DNA from: Halobacteriales archaeon QH_7_66_36
GTDB taxonomy: Archaea > Halobacteriota > Halobacteria > Halobacteriales > Haloarculaceae
DNA length: 64,000 nucleotides
NCBI GenBank assembly: GCA_003021175.1
Contig: PXQV01000010.1
Coordinates: 1 to 64,000 of the forward strand
Direction: 5' to 3'
This document shows positions 7,508 to 15,531 of this stretch, one piece after another; positions within the stretch are counted from its first letter, which is position 1; the number at the start of each line of letters is the position of its first letter. The translations under genes and the position numbers were made by a program. Below the pieces are notes generated by a model. That model was not told the origin of the DNA, made no database searches, and was given only the letters and a program-made list of their open reading frames with translations.

Positions 7508-10500
7508 ATGTTCGAATGGAGGAATAGTGTGGGAATGGACCGCCGGATAACTGTTCTACTGGTCGACGACGATCCGGAGGTAGCAGCGCTGACGGCGGAG
7601 TATCTCGAGCGGATCGACGACGAAATTCGACCGGTGACGGCAATCGGGACGGCCGAGGGAATGGAGACGCTGGCCTCGGAGTCGGTCGACTGTGTCGTCT
7701 CTGACTACGAGATGCCCGATGACGACGGCCTGAGCTTCCTGCGGCAGATACGCGAACAGACCCCGAAACTGCCGTTCATCCTGTTCACCAGCAGGGGAAG
7801 CGAAGAGGTGGCGAGCGAGGCCATCTCAGCGGGCATCACCGACTACATCCAGAAGGCGCGGAACCGCGACCAGTATGCGGTGTTGGCCAACCGCATCCGG
7901 AACGCGGTCGACCGTGCCAGCGCCGAGGAACGCGCCGCGAGTCTCGCTCGCATCAACGAACTCATCCGGGAGGTGCAGGACAAACTCGTCCGCGCCGAGA
8001 CGCGCGACGAGATCGCGGGTGCCGTCTGTGACACGCTCACGAACGCCGATCCGTACGCGCTCGCGTGGGTCGGCGTGCCGAACGAGGAGACGGGCGCTAT
8101 CGACCCGCTCGCGGCCGGCGGCGAGGCGCTACCGCTCATCGAGGAACTCACCGTCCGGCACGACGACACTCCCCGCGGCCGCGGTCCCAGCGGCCGGGCC
8201 GTGAACACCCGCGAACCGCAGGTCGTCGACAGAGCCGCGACCGACCTGACGGTCGAATCGTGGCGCGACTTGGTCGAACAGTACGGCATCGAGTCGCTGA
8301 TGGTACTGCCGTTGGTCGACGACGGCAAGCTCCACGGTATCCTGCCGCTGCACGCGGATCGCCCGGACGCGTTCGACGGGGAGGAACAGACGGTGTTGTT
8401 GGAGTTGGCGGACACGATCGCGGCCGCGTTCACCGCCGCCGAGACGCGCCGCCGTCTCGAACAGTACGAGACGATCGCCAGCGCCGCCGGCGACCCGATG
8501 TACGTCCTCGACGAGACCGGCGTCATCGAGTTCGCCAACGAGCCGCTGGCAACGCTGGCCGGTTACGACCGCGAGACGGTACTCGGCACCCACGTGTCGG
8601 AGTATCTCACCGACGAGGCTGTCGACAGGTCCGAGTCGTTGATCGCCGATCTCGTCTCGTCGACCGGCCCGAACAGCGCGACCATCGAGGTGGCGGTCGA
8701 ACGCGCCGACGGCACCACGATTCCCTGCGAGGACCACATCAGCGTGCTGCCGTTCGACGAGGGGTTCCGCGGGACGGCGGGCGTCGTCCGCGACATCTCC
8801 GAACGGAAGGCCGACGAGCGTGCTCGCCAGCGACTCCACGAAGTGGCGACCGACCCCGACCGGGACTTCGAGGCGACCGCACGCAAACTGCTCGACATCG
8901 GTCGCGAACGGCTCGGCCTCGCGGAAGGGCGACTGGTCACCGTCGACGAGGCGGCCGGCGACCACGAGATCGTCGCGGTCGCAGCCGATTCGTCACACGA
9001 GGAGACGCCGCTGGACCTCACCGAGGCGTGTTACGAGACGCTCGTCGGCGACGAGGGCGTCGCAACACACCGGCTACACGACGCCGAGCAGGCCGACCCG
9101 GACGCAGCGCCAGTCGAGGGCGAGTGTTACATCGGGCGCTCCGTCGTTGTCGACGGCGAACAGTACGGCGTCGTCGGCTTCCTCGACCCCGACCCACGAC
9201 CGGAGTTCTCCGACCGAGAGCGCTCGTTCGTGGAGTTGGTCGCGGGAACACTCGGCTACGAACGCGAACGGAGCGCCGCTCGCGAGCGCATCGAGGGACG
9301 CGAGACGACGCTCCGTCGTCTCCACCGCGAAGTCGCGGTCGACCGGCCCGTCGAGGACGCCATCGGCGCTATCCTCGAGTTGGGGAAGGAGACGCTCGGC
9401 CTGACCCACGCCGTGATGTCGACCGTCGACGGCGACCGCTACGAGATGGTCGTCACGGATTCACCACACGAAGCGGTCCAGTCGGGCGCGACGTTCGATG
9501 TCGACGAAACCGGCTGTGTGCTGACCATCCGCGAGGAGGAGACGAAACGCGTCACGGATATGAGCGAGGCAGAGCGGTGGGCCGACCTGCCGATCCACAC
9601 GGAGGTGGGGATGTGCTGTTACATCGGTACGCCGCTCGTCGTCGACGACGAACTGTACGGGACGCTCTGTTTCCAAGACACCCAGCCGCGCGAGAAGTCG
9701 TTCTCGGCGTGGGAGGAGACGCTGGTCGAACTGACGGGGCAACTGGTGGCGCGACTGCTCTCCGAGCGCGAGAGCCAGCGGATGATGGCCCGCGAGCGGG
9801 ACCGACTCGCCGAGTTCGCCAGCACGCTCTCACACGACCTCCGGACGCCGCTGTCTGTGGCCATCGGCTACACGGAGATCGCGAGAGACAGATGCACCGA
9901 CGAGGAAGCAATCGAGTCGCTCACTACCGCCAGCGACGCGCTCGTCCGGATGGAGCGGCTCATCGAGGACACGCTGACGCTGGCTCGCGACGGACAGACG
10001 GTCGGTGAGACGGAGCCGGTCGCGCTGGCGAACGTCGCCACGGAGGCGTGGGACGGGCTCGACACCGGCGACGCGACACTCACACTCGCCGACGACCTGC
10101 CGCACATCGACGCCGACCCGGAGCGGCTCCGGCGTCTGCTGGAGAATCTGTTCCGGAACAGCGTGGAACACGGTCCCCCGGGCAGCCAGTCGGCCACCGG
10201 AGGGAGCCTCACACGCGGCGCGGCGAGCGGGCAGTCGGAACAGAGCGAGGGTGGAGGCGACGACGCGGCCCTCGGACGAGGGGCACGCGGCACAGACGGC
10301 GGCTCCGGCGGCATCACTGTCACCGTGACGGCGACCGACGACGGGTTCCGCGTCGCCGACGACGGCACCGGCATCTCGCCCGAGTACCACGGGACGATCT
10401 TCGACTGGGGCCACTCGGCGAACGTCGACGGCACCGGCCTCGGGCTCAGCATCGTCGACCGAATCGCGGAGGCACACGGCTGGTCGGCGCGGGTCACGGC

Positions 10501-10552
10501 GGCCGAGAGCGGCGGCGCGGCCTTCGAGTTCACCGGCGTCACCCACGCGTAG
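7508..10552 (+). CDS. Large hybrid sensor histidine kinase (REC-GAF-PAS-GAF-GAF-HK)
   Basis: A 1,014-residue cytoplasmic signalling protein. It opens with a receiver domain (about 12-130; acidic DDD at 20-22, phospho-acceptor Asp66 in VSDYEMPD), then GAF (about 160-315), PAS (about 318-440), two more GAF domains (about 445-590 and 600-755) and a kinase core. The dimerisation box STLSHDLRTPLS carries His776. The N box LLENLFRNSVEH and G1 box ADDGTGISPE are intact, separated by a low-complexity Gly/Ser/Asp insert of about 50 residues. No membrane helix is present, so it senses a cytoplasmic or light/redox signal through its GAF/PAS domains. The start at 7508 lies about 25 nt after a TATA-like AAGTATAAG. 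Confidence 0.87.
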   Translation: MFEWRNSVGMDRRITVLLVDDDPEVAALTAEYLERIDDEIRPVTAIGTAEGMETLASESVDCVVSDYEMPDDDGLSFLRQIREQTPKLPFILFTSRGSEEVASEAISAGITDYIQKARNRDQYAVLANRIRNAVDRASAEERAASLARINELIREVQDKLVRAETRDEIAGAVCDTLTNADPYALAWVGVPNEETGAIDPLAAGGEALPLIEELTVRHDDTPRGRGPSGRAVNTREPQVVDRAATDLTVESWRDLVEQYGIESLMVLPLVDDGKLHGILPLHADRPDAFDGEEQTVLLELADTIAAAFTAAETRRRLEQYETIASAAGDPMYVLDETGVIEFANEPLATLAGYDRETVLGTHVSEYLTDEAVDRSESLIADLVSSTGPNSATIEVAVERADGTTIPCEDHISVLPFDEGFRGTAGVVRDISERKADERARQRLHEVATDPDRDFEATARKLLDIGRERLGLAEGRLVTVDEAAGDHEIVAVAADSSHEETPLDLTEACYETLVGDEGVATHRLHDAEQADPDAAPVEGECYIGRSVVVDGEQYGVVGFLDPDPRPEFSDRERSFVELVAGTLGYERERSAARERIEGRETTLRRLHREVAVDRPVEDAIGAILELGKETLGLTHAVMSTVDGDRYEMVVTDSPHEAVQSGATFDVDETGCVLTIREEETKRVTDMSEAERWADLPIHTEVGMCCYIGTPLVVDDELYGTLCFQDTQPREKSFSAWEETLVELTGQLVARLLSERESQRMMARERDRLAEFASTLSHDLRTPLSVAIGYTEIARDRCTDEEAIESLTTASDALVRMERLIEDTLTLARDGQTVGETEPVALANVATEAWDGLDTGDATLTLADDLPHIDADPERLRRLLENLFRNSVEHGPPGSQSATGGSLTRGAASGQSEQSEGGGDDAALGRGARGTDGGSGGITVTVTATDDGFRVADDGTGISPEYHGTIFDWGHSANVDGTGLGLSIVDRIAEAHGWSARVTAAESGGAAFEFTGVTHA

Positions 10553-10616
10553 CGCGCAGCCGAGCGTCGTGCCGCTGGAGACAGGTTCATACAGGCCACC
10601 GTCGGAGACACCGGCA

Positions 10617-11807
10617 GTGACCGACTCTCCACGGAGTCGCGCGAGCGTCGCCGCGCTCGTCGCGGGCGGCAGTCTCATCTCGGCAGGACTGGGTGCATAC
10701 GAGATCGTGCCGGCGAGCGTGACGCCGCTCGTCCGCGAGACGCTTGGCGTGACCGCGTCGGCGGCCGGCCTGATCGTGAGCGTCATGTTCGGGACGGCCG
10801 TCGTCGCGAGCCTCCCGGTCGGGGTCGTCCTCGACCGGGTCGACTCCCGGCGGGCAGTCGCCGTTGCCGTCGCGGGCGTCCTGCTCGCGGGCGTGTGGGG
10901 GTGGCTCGCCGGCCGAGCGAGCGCGTATCGGTCGCTGGTCGCCTCGCGCGTGCTCGGCGGCATCGCGTACGTCGTCGTCTGGAACGCCGGCATCGACATC
11001 GTGAGCGAGGCCGTCTCCGCGGACAGCCGGGCGACCGCGGTGGGGTGTTTCACCGCGAGCGGCCCGATCGGCTTTGCAATCGGACAGGCGACCGGACCAC
11101 AGGTCGCGGCGTGGTTCGGCTGGCCCGCCGTGCTCGTCGCCTACACCGGGCTCGCGGTGGTCGGGCTGGCGCTGTTCTGGCCGGCCAGCCGAGGGCTCGG
11201 CGGCGTGGGCGGCGGTGCCCCCTCGCTCGCGGCATTCGGCGGCGTGCTCCGGAACCGCCGCGTCTGGCTCGTCGGGAGTCTGGGCTTTCTGGCGTACGCG
11301 CTGTATCTGTTCGTCAACAGCTGGGGACCGACCTACCTCACGGAGTCCGTCGGTCTCTCGCTCGCGACGAGCGGGGCGCTCGTGGCGCTGTTCCCCGCCG
11401 TCGGCGTCGTCTCGCGGATCAGCGGCGGGGCGGTCTCCGACCGGCTGTTCGGCGGCCGTCGCCGCCCGGTCGTGTTCGGCTCCTTCGTCGCCGCCGTGCC
11501 GCTGACCGTCGCGCTGGCGCGGGCGGAGGGCATCGCCGTGCTCGTGGCGGCGCTCCTCCTGTCGGGACTCGCCATCCAGCTCACGCTGGGGCTGGCGTTC
11601 GCGTACGTCCGGGAACTGGTCGAGCCGGAGGTCGCCGCAACCGCAGTCGCCTTCCAGACCGCCGTCGGCCTCGCGGGGGCGTTCATCGCGCCCATCGCCG
11701 GCGGCGCACTCATCGAGACGGCGGGCTACCGGCCGGCGTTTCTCGCGGTCGCGGGCGTCGCCGCCTGTGGCGCGCTGCTCGCGTGGCGAGCGCCGGAACC
11801 GGCCTGA
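10617..11807 (+). CDS. MFS transporter
   Basis: A 396-residue major facilitator with about twelve hydrophobic helices. The inter-helix 2-3 signature GVVLDRVDSRRAV (about 77-90) and the matching second-half motif GGAVSDRLFGGRRRP (about 275-290) are clear. The substrate cannot be read from the sequence; it resembles the nitrate/hexose/drug-type general MFS set. The GTG at 10617 was chosen because a TATA-like TTCATACAG lies about 26 nt before it, suggesting leaderless transcription. The gene ends 67 nt before the flavoprotein gene on the same strand. Confidence 0.83.
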   Translation: MTDSPRSRASVAALVAGGSLISAGLGAYEIVPASVTPLVRETLGVTASAAGLIVSVMFGTAVVASLPVGVVLDRVDSRRAVAVAVAGVLLAGVWGWLAGRASAYRSLVASRVLGGIAYVVVWNAGIDIVSEAVSADSRATAVGCFTASGPIGFAIGQATGPQVAAWFGWPAVLVAYTGLAVVGLALFWPASRGLGGVGGGAPSLAAFGGVLRNRRVWLVGSLGFLAYALYLFVNSWGPTYLTESVGLSLATSGALVALFPAVGVVSRISGGAVSDRLFGGRRRPVVFGSFVAAVPLTVALARAEGIAVLVAALLLSGLAIQLTLGLAFAYVRELVEPEVAATAVAFQTAVGLAGAFIAPIAGGALIETAGYRPAFLAVAGVAACGALLAWRAPEPA

Positions 11808-11874
11808 ACCGCCACTGTGCGGCCGGCGGGTCAGGCGACCGCACGCTTTTCCGCGTGCTCGCCGATCCTCGGCC

Positions 11875-13281
11875 GTGAAGCCATTCGTCGTCGCCGGCGG
11901 TGACGCCGCCGGGCTGAGTGCCGCGAGCAAGTGCAAGCGAGCGGACCCCGACCGCGAGGTCATCGTCTTCGAGAAGGGCGAGTGGGTGAGCTACGCCCAC
12001 TGCGGAAGCCCGTACTACGTGAAGGGCGAGGTGGACGGGCTGACGGATCTGGTGTCGCTGTCGCCGGCCGATGTCGCGAACCGAGGTATCGACCTCCGGC
12101 GCGGCCACGAGGTGACCGGCGTGACCGAGGAGTCCGTCACCGTCGTCGGCCCGGACGGCGAGTTCGAACAGCCGTACGGCGACCTCCTGCTCGCCACCGG
12201 TGCCCACGCCGTACAGGGGCCGTTCGACGGTCTCGACCAGCGGGGCGCGTTCACCCTCCACGGGTTGCCGGACGCCGCCGCGATGCGCGCGTTCGTCGAT
12301 CCCGAGTTCGACCCAGAGACGGCCGACATCGGGCCGATAGACGCCGCGCGACTCCGCCCGCTGGCAGACCTCCCGACGCCCGAGACGGCAGCCATCGTCG
12401 GCGGCGGCTACGTCGGCGTCGAGTTGGCGGAGGCACTCTCGGCGCGGGGCATCGAAGTCCATCTGTTCCAGCGGGACGAGCATCTGCTCCCGCCGTTCGG
12501 AGCGGCCGTCGGCGAGGCCGTCCGCGCGGAACTGGCGTCGGAGGGCGTCGTCGTCCATACGGACACCGCCGTCGACAGCATCGCCGGAGGCGACCGGGTC
12601 GACCGGGTCGAACACGCGGACGGCATCCTCGACGCCGAGATGGCAGTCGTGGGCGTCGGCATCCGGCCGAACACCGGACTCGCCGAGGACGCCGGAGCGA
12701 CGCTCGGCGACTCGGGGGCGGTCGCGGTCGATCGGTACGGGCGAACGGATATCGACGACGTGTACGCGGCCGGCGACTGCGCCGAGGCACGCCACACCGT
12801 GACCGGCGAACCGACGTGGGTACCGCTCGGTCTCACCGCGAACCGGGCCGGCCGAGCTATCGGCGCGACCGTCGGGGGCGAACCGACGCCGGTGGGCGAT
12901 GTCGCCGGCACCGCGGTGGTGAAGGCGTTCGAGGTGGGCGCGGGACGGGCCGGGTTCGTCGGCGACGCGTCGGCCCGCGCGGCCGGCTTCGAACCCGTCA
13001 CGGAGACGATCACCGCCGGCTCGCGGTCGGGCTACTATCCGGGGGCCGCAGAGACGACCGTCACCCTCACCGCCGACCGCGGAACGGGTCGCGTCCTCGG
13101 CGGGAGCGTCGTGGGCACTGACCGCGCTGCAAAGCGCATCGACACCCTCGCCACGGCGCTAGATGCCGGCCACACCGTCGCGGAGCTCGAACGGCTGGAT
13201 CTGGCGTACGCGCCGCCGTTCTCGCCCGTCTGGGACCCCATCCTCGTCGCCGCGAAGGTGCTGGCGGGCCGGCTGGAGTGA
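11875..13281 (+). CDS. FAD/NAD-dependent CoA-disulfide-reductase-like flavoprotein
   Basis: A 468-residue two-dinucleotide-binding-domain oxidoreductase. The FAD site is VVAGGDAAGLSAASKC near the start. Cys43 in YAHCGSPYYV sits exactly where CoA-disulfide reductases and NADH oxidases of this family have their single redox-active Cys. The NAD site is AIVGGGYVGVELAEAL (about 170-185) and the second FAD motif is VYAAGDCAEARH. A dimerisation domain follows (about 340-460). The family reduces CoA disulfides or polysulfide, or oxidises NADH; which applies here is not visible. The GTG at 11875 gives the standard N-terminus. Confidence 0.85.
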   Translation: MKPFVVAGGDAAGLSAASKCKRADPDREVIVFEKGEWVSYAHCGSPYYVKGEVDGLTDLVSLSPADVANRGIDLRRGHEVTGVTEESVTVVGPDGEFEQPYGDLLLATGAHAVQGPFDGLDQRGAFTLHGLPDAAAMRAFVDPEFDPETADIGPIDAARLRPLADLPTPETAAIVGGGYVGVELAEALSARGIEVHLFQRDEHLLPPFGAAVGEAVRAELASEGVVVHTDTAVDSIAGGDRVDRVEHADGILDAEMAVVGVGIRPNTGLAEDAGATLGDSGAVAVDRYGRTDIDDVYAAGDCAEARHTVTGEPTWVPLGLTANRAGRAIGATVGGEPTPVGDVAGTAVVKAFEVGAGRAGFVGDASARAAGFEPVTETITAGSRSGYYPGAAETTVTLTADRGTGRVLGGSVVGTDRAAKRIDTLATALDAGHTVAELERLDLAYAPPFSPVWDPILVAAKVLAGRLE

Positions 13282-13323
13282 CCGTCCACAAGCGATTTAT
13301 CCCGACGTCGAGTGGCAGGCCGT

Positions 13324-13527
13324 ATGGTCTTCACTCCACTACAGGGTGGCCCGCTCGGCCCGCTGCTGTTCGGCCTGCTCAGTCTCCTCGTCCTCGTCGC
13401 CGCCGTCTACTGGACGTACACGGACGCCAAGACGAACAGCGACCAGCCGGCGTGGCTGTGGGCGCTCGTCGTGTTCCTCGCGCCGCTGCTCGGCATCCTC
13501 CTGTACGTCCTGCTCGGGCGGGAGTGA
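13324..13527 (+). CDS. Small two-helix membrane protein (phospholipase-D-nuclease N-terminal type)
   Basis: A 67-residue protein with two helices, about 11-31 (LLFGLLSLLVLVAAVYWTY) and 42-63 (AWLWALVVFLAPLLGILLYVLL), joined by a YTDAKTNSDQPA loop. This matches the short PLDc_N domain that occurs alone in many prokaryotes, function unknown. GATTTATCC at about 13293-13301 lies about 26 nt before the ATG, so it is probably leaderless. Its last seven codons and stop are duplicated at 15.16 kb by the insertion that follows. Confidence 0.75.
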   Translation: MVFTPLQGGPLGPLLFGLLSLLVLVAAVYWTYTDAKTNSDQPAWLWALVVFLAPLLGILLYVLLGRE

Positions 13528-13536
13528 TTCGGCGCT
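13503..13536. repeat. 34-nt direct repeat, left copy
   Basis: Identical over 34 nt to 15155-15188. It covers the last codons (YVLLGRE), the stop of the small membrane protein gene and ten bases beyond it. The sequences outside the repeat differ at once on both sides. The left copy is the one attached to the intact gene. Confidence 0.95.
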
Positions 13537-13681
13537 CCATAACCGCGGAACGCTCGCTTGAACGTTGCCCTCTACGGCCAGCGCAGTTGGAGCGGGGCGG
13601 TCGACTCTCACCGAAACCGAGTACGACCCGCTCGTGCCGTTTGCCTCGCCGATGGGCAGCCTCTCCGTGCAGACGTGGGGG

Positions 13682-13878
13682 CTACCAAACGCCGAGGTAG
13701 CTGGCGGCCCCTCGGGCGATTTTTTCGGTCGTCGTGTCGACGAGGCGAGCTTCTTTCGTCTGGATACCCGCGTGACGGATCGAGACCATCGTCCAAGGGT
13801 TCACGTAGGGGTGGTAGTCGTGGTCCGCAAGAGGTCGGAGCCTTTCACGACCGTGCCGCGCTCGTAGCCCGCGCTCAT
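13682..13878 (-). pseudogene. Remnant of a PemK/MazF-like toxin
   Basis: The ATG at 13876-13878 overlaps the stop of the HTH gene as ATGA, the usual coupling of haloarchaeal antitoxin-toxin pairs. The start YERGTVVKGSDL is the typical strand of PemK-like RNases. A frameshift follows (continuing as ADHDYHPYV in another frame), then about 45 codons of the core are absent and the protein resumes with NPWTMVSIRHAG, ending EKIARGAASYLGVW before TAG. Toxin activity must be lost. The assignment rests on the conserved start, the NPWT segment and the gene order. Confidence 0.65.
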
Positions 13879-14195
13879 TCCTCGTCGCCGTAGTCGTCGT
13901 CCGTCGTCAAGGCGGAGCCCGCGTTCACCTGCGCCGCGTACGAGGCCAGACGGTCGTCCTCGGCGACGGTCCAATACCGCCCGCGGTGGCGAACGAGGCT
14001 GCGTTCCTCCAACCGCGACAGCACAGCGCCAACGCTCCCACGCTCGATATCCATCGCTTCGTGAATCTCCGTCTGCGTGAACGCCTGCTCGCTGTTCTCC
14101 GCGAGGAACTGGAGAATTCGATACGGCTGTGTCCCCTGTTGTAGGTCGAGAACGTCAGCGGTTTCGTCGTCGAAACGGTCGATACTGATGGGCAC
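13875..14195 (-). CDS. Winged-helix regulator, probable antitoxin of a PemK-type pair
   Basis: A 106-residue protein starting at GTG (14193-14195, PISIDRFDDE). The central part, YRILQFLAENSEQAFTQTEI followed by RGSVGAVLSRLEERSLVRH, is a winged helix-turn-helix, and the acidic tail ends DDDYGDEE. Such proteins precede PemK-like toxins in haloarchaea, and a ruined toxin gene follows here with a 4-nt overlap. With the toxin dead it may be an orphan repressor. The longer upstream frame was rejected because the GTG lies about 20 nt after a TTATCGCAG box. Confidence 0.7.
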   Translation of the reverse strand: MPISIDRFDDETADVLDLQQGTQPYRILQFLAENSEQAFTQTEIHEAMDIERGSVGAVLSRLEERSLVRHRGRYWTVAEDDRLASYAAQVNAGSALTTDDDYGDEE

Positions 14196-14349
14196 GCGTA
14201 ATAGACTGCGATAAGCCTGTGGGGAAGCTACGCGAATGACATCCTTCGTGCTGTTTACCGCGTGGCATCCTCCGGCACGGCGTGGCCTCGCTGTGACTTG
14301 GGAGAAAGTATCACACAACAGTTACGACTCGCTACCAGAGACGATAGAC

Positions 14350-15096
14350 ATGGATAGCGACCGATTGCAGGCAGAATTCATGAACACCGTTTATAAATCC
14401 GCCTCCCGCGATGACGTGGCCTATTATGTTGACCGCGCTACGACGGTTGAGGGGCCGGTCCTTGAGTTGGGTTGTGGTGCCGGGCGAATCTATCTTGAAC
14501 TGCTCGAAGCGGGTGTCGATGCTGACGGCATCGATCTTTCGTCGGACTCGCTGGCCGTTCTCCGAGAGGAAGCTGAACGAGAGGGACTCGACCCGAACGT
14601 CTGGCAGGCGGATATGACTGAGTTTAGTGCCGACAGGAAGTATGCACTCGTCACGTGTCCTTTCAACGCCATTCAAGAGCTAACGACGATCGAACAGCAG
14701 CAGGCGCTCCTCGAATCAGTATACGACGTGCTGGCTCCCGGCGGAATCTTTGTTTTTGACACGTTTGTCCCGGACTTCGAATACATCGGCGAAAAGTGGG
14801 GTGAGTGGCAACAGCGGACAGTCGAGTTTCGTGGCGAACCCATCGAATTCCACACCTGCTCGCGCATTGTCGATGAGGTAGCCCAAAACTACGTCTCCGA
14901 AAAGGAAGCTGTCACACAAGACGGCGATCAGTTGTTCGCCTTTCAGGGCCAAGCGACGCTACTACCGTACCGCGAACTTGAGTTACTCGCGCGCCTGTCG
15001 CCGTTCGAGTCTTGGGAAGTGACCGGCAACTACACCGACGAGCGTCTAACGGACGACCACTCGGCACAAGTATGGACACTCGAAAAGGCGGGGTGA
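14350..15096 (+). CDS. SAM-dependent methyltransferase, class I
   Basis: A 248-residue soluble enzyme. Motif I is VLELGCGAGRIYLELL (about 37-52), followed by GIDLSSDSL with the ribose-binding acidic residue, and the CPFNAIQELTT segment after strand 4. The C-terminal beta part (TFVPDFEYIGEKWGEW and onwards) resembles small-molecule or tRNA-type methyltransferases, but the substrate cannot be named. Codon use is less GC-biased than in flanking genes, consistent with arrival within the repeat-bounded insertion. The ATG at 14350 begins the clean domain; the open frame extends upstream without good composition. Confidence 0.78.
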   Translation: MDSDRLQAEFMNTVYKSASRDDVAYYVDRATTVEGPVLELGCGAGRIYLELLEAGVDADGIDLSSDSLAVLREEAEREGLDPNVWQADMTEFSADRKYALVTCPFNAIQELTTIEQQQALLESVYDVLAPGGIFVFDTFVPDFEYIGEKWGEWQQRTVEFRGEPIEFHTCSRIVDEVAQNYVSEKEAVTQDGDQLFAFQGQATLLPYRELELLARLSPFESWEVTGNYTDERLTDDHSAQVWTLEKAG

Positions 15097-15154
15097 GACC
15101 GACACTCATATGTGATGTATTTACTCGGATATTCGGAGGCCGTAGTCTCATGTC

Positions 15155-15188
15155 GTACGTCCTGCTCGGGCGGGAGTGATTCGGCGCT
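15155..15188. repeat. 34-nt direct repeat, right copy
   Basis: Perfect copy of 13503-13536. Here it is not attached to a gene body: the bases before it are unrelated to the membrane protein gene. The DNA that follows (from 15189) leads into the glycine-rich protein gene and is presumably the original downstream neighbour of the 67-residue gene. Confidence 0.95.
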
Positions 15189-15222
15189 AAGCACTTCCGT
15201 TCGGCACGCCAACCGTAGTCTG

Positions 15223-15507
15223 ATGGGTTGCAAGCTGCTCAACGTCGAGAAGGGCGCCGCCTCCGTCGGCGCGAGCATCGGTGCACGACTCGGAGCGAAG
15301 ACCGGCCCCGTCGGGGCCGGAATCGGCGCTGGCCTCGGTGCCGCCGGCGGCTACATCGCCGACGAACTGACCCCCTCGTGTCCCTGTTCGGGAGGGACGC
15401 TCATGCCGGACGGCGGCCGCGTCGAGCCGACGGACACACGGGATGCCGACGCGACCGCGAACGAGGACAGGCCGCGACGCGTCGAGATTCCGGTAACTGA
15501 GGCGTAG
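15223..15507 (+). CDS. Small glycine-zipper protein
   Basis: A 94-residue protein with a glycine-rich, weakly hydrophobic first half (ASVGASIGARLGAKTGPVGA through GLGAAGGYI) resembling glycine-zipper membrane segments, then CPCSGG and an acidic tail. The function is unknown. The ATG at 15223 begins the conserved-looking part; upstream in-frame sequence crosses the 34-nt repeat and was rejected. It probably followed the 67-residue membrane protein gene before the insertion arrived. Confidence 0.55.
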   Translation: MGCKLLNVEKGAASVGASIGARLGAKTGPVGAGIGAGLGAAGGYIADELTPSCPCSGGTLMPDGGRVEPTDTRDADATANEDRPRRVEIPVTEA

Positions 15508-15531
15508 TCACCCTCTTTTCGAGCCGACCGT

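Larger units (their letters stand above)
13503..15188. mobile_element. Insertion of about 1.65 kb bounded by 34-nt direct repeats
   Basis: The two 34-nt repeats start 1,652 nt apart. Between them lie a decayed PemK-like gene, its HTH partner and a methyltransferase gene whose GC content is visibly lower than the neighbours. The repeat duplicates the 3' end of a protein gene, as attachment sites of integrated elements often do, but no integrase or transposase is present. A recombinational duplication or an excised and degraded integrative element would both fit. Bases 13537-13681, between the left repeat and the toxin remnant, hold no recognisable gene. Confidence 0.6.

Noticed and set aside
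9830-11053. Minus-strand frame of about 400 codons across the kinase and MFS genes
   Set aside because: It overlaps two recognisable plus-strand genes and has Ser/Arg/Ala-rich shadow composition.
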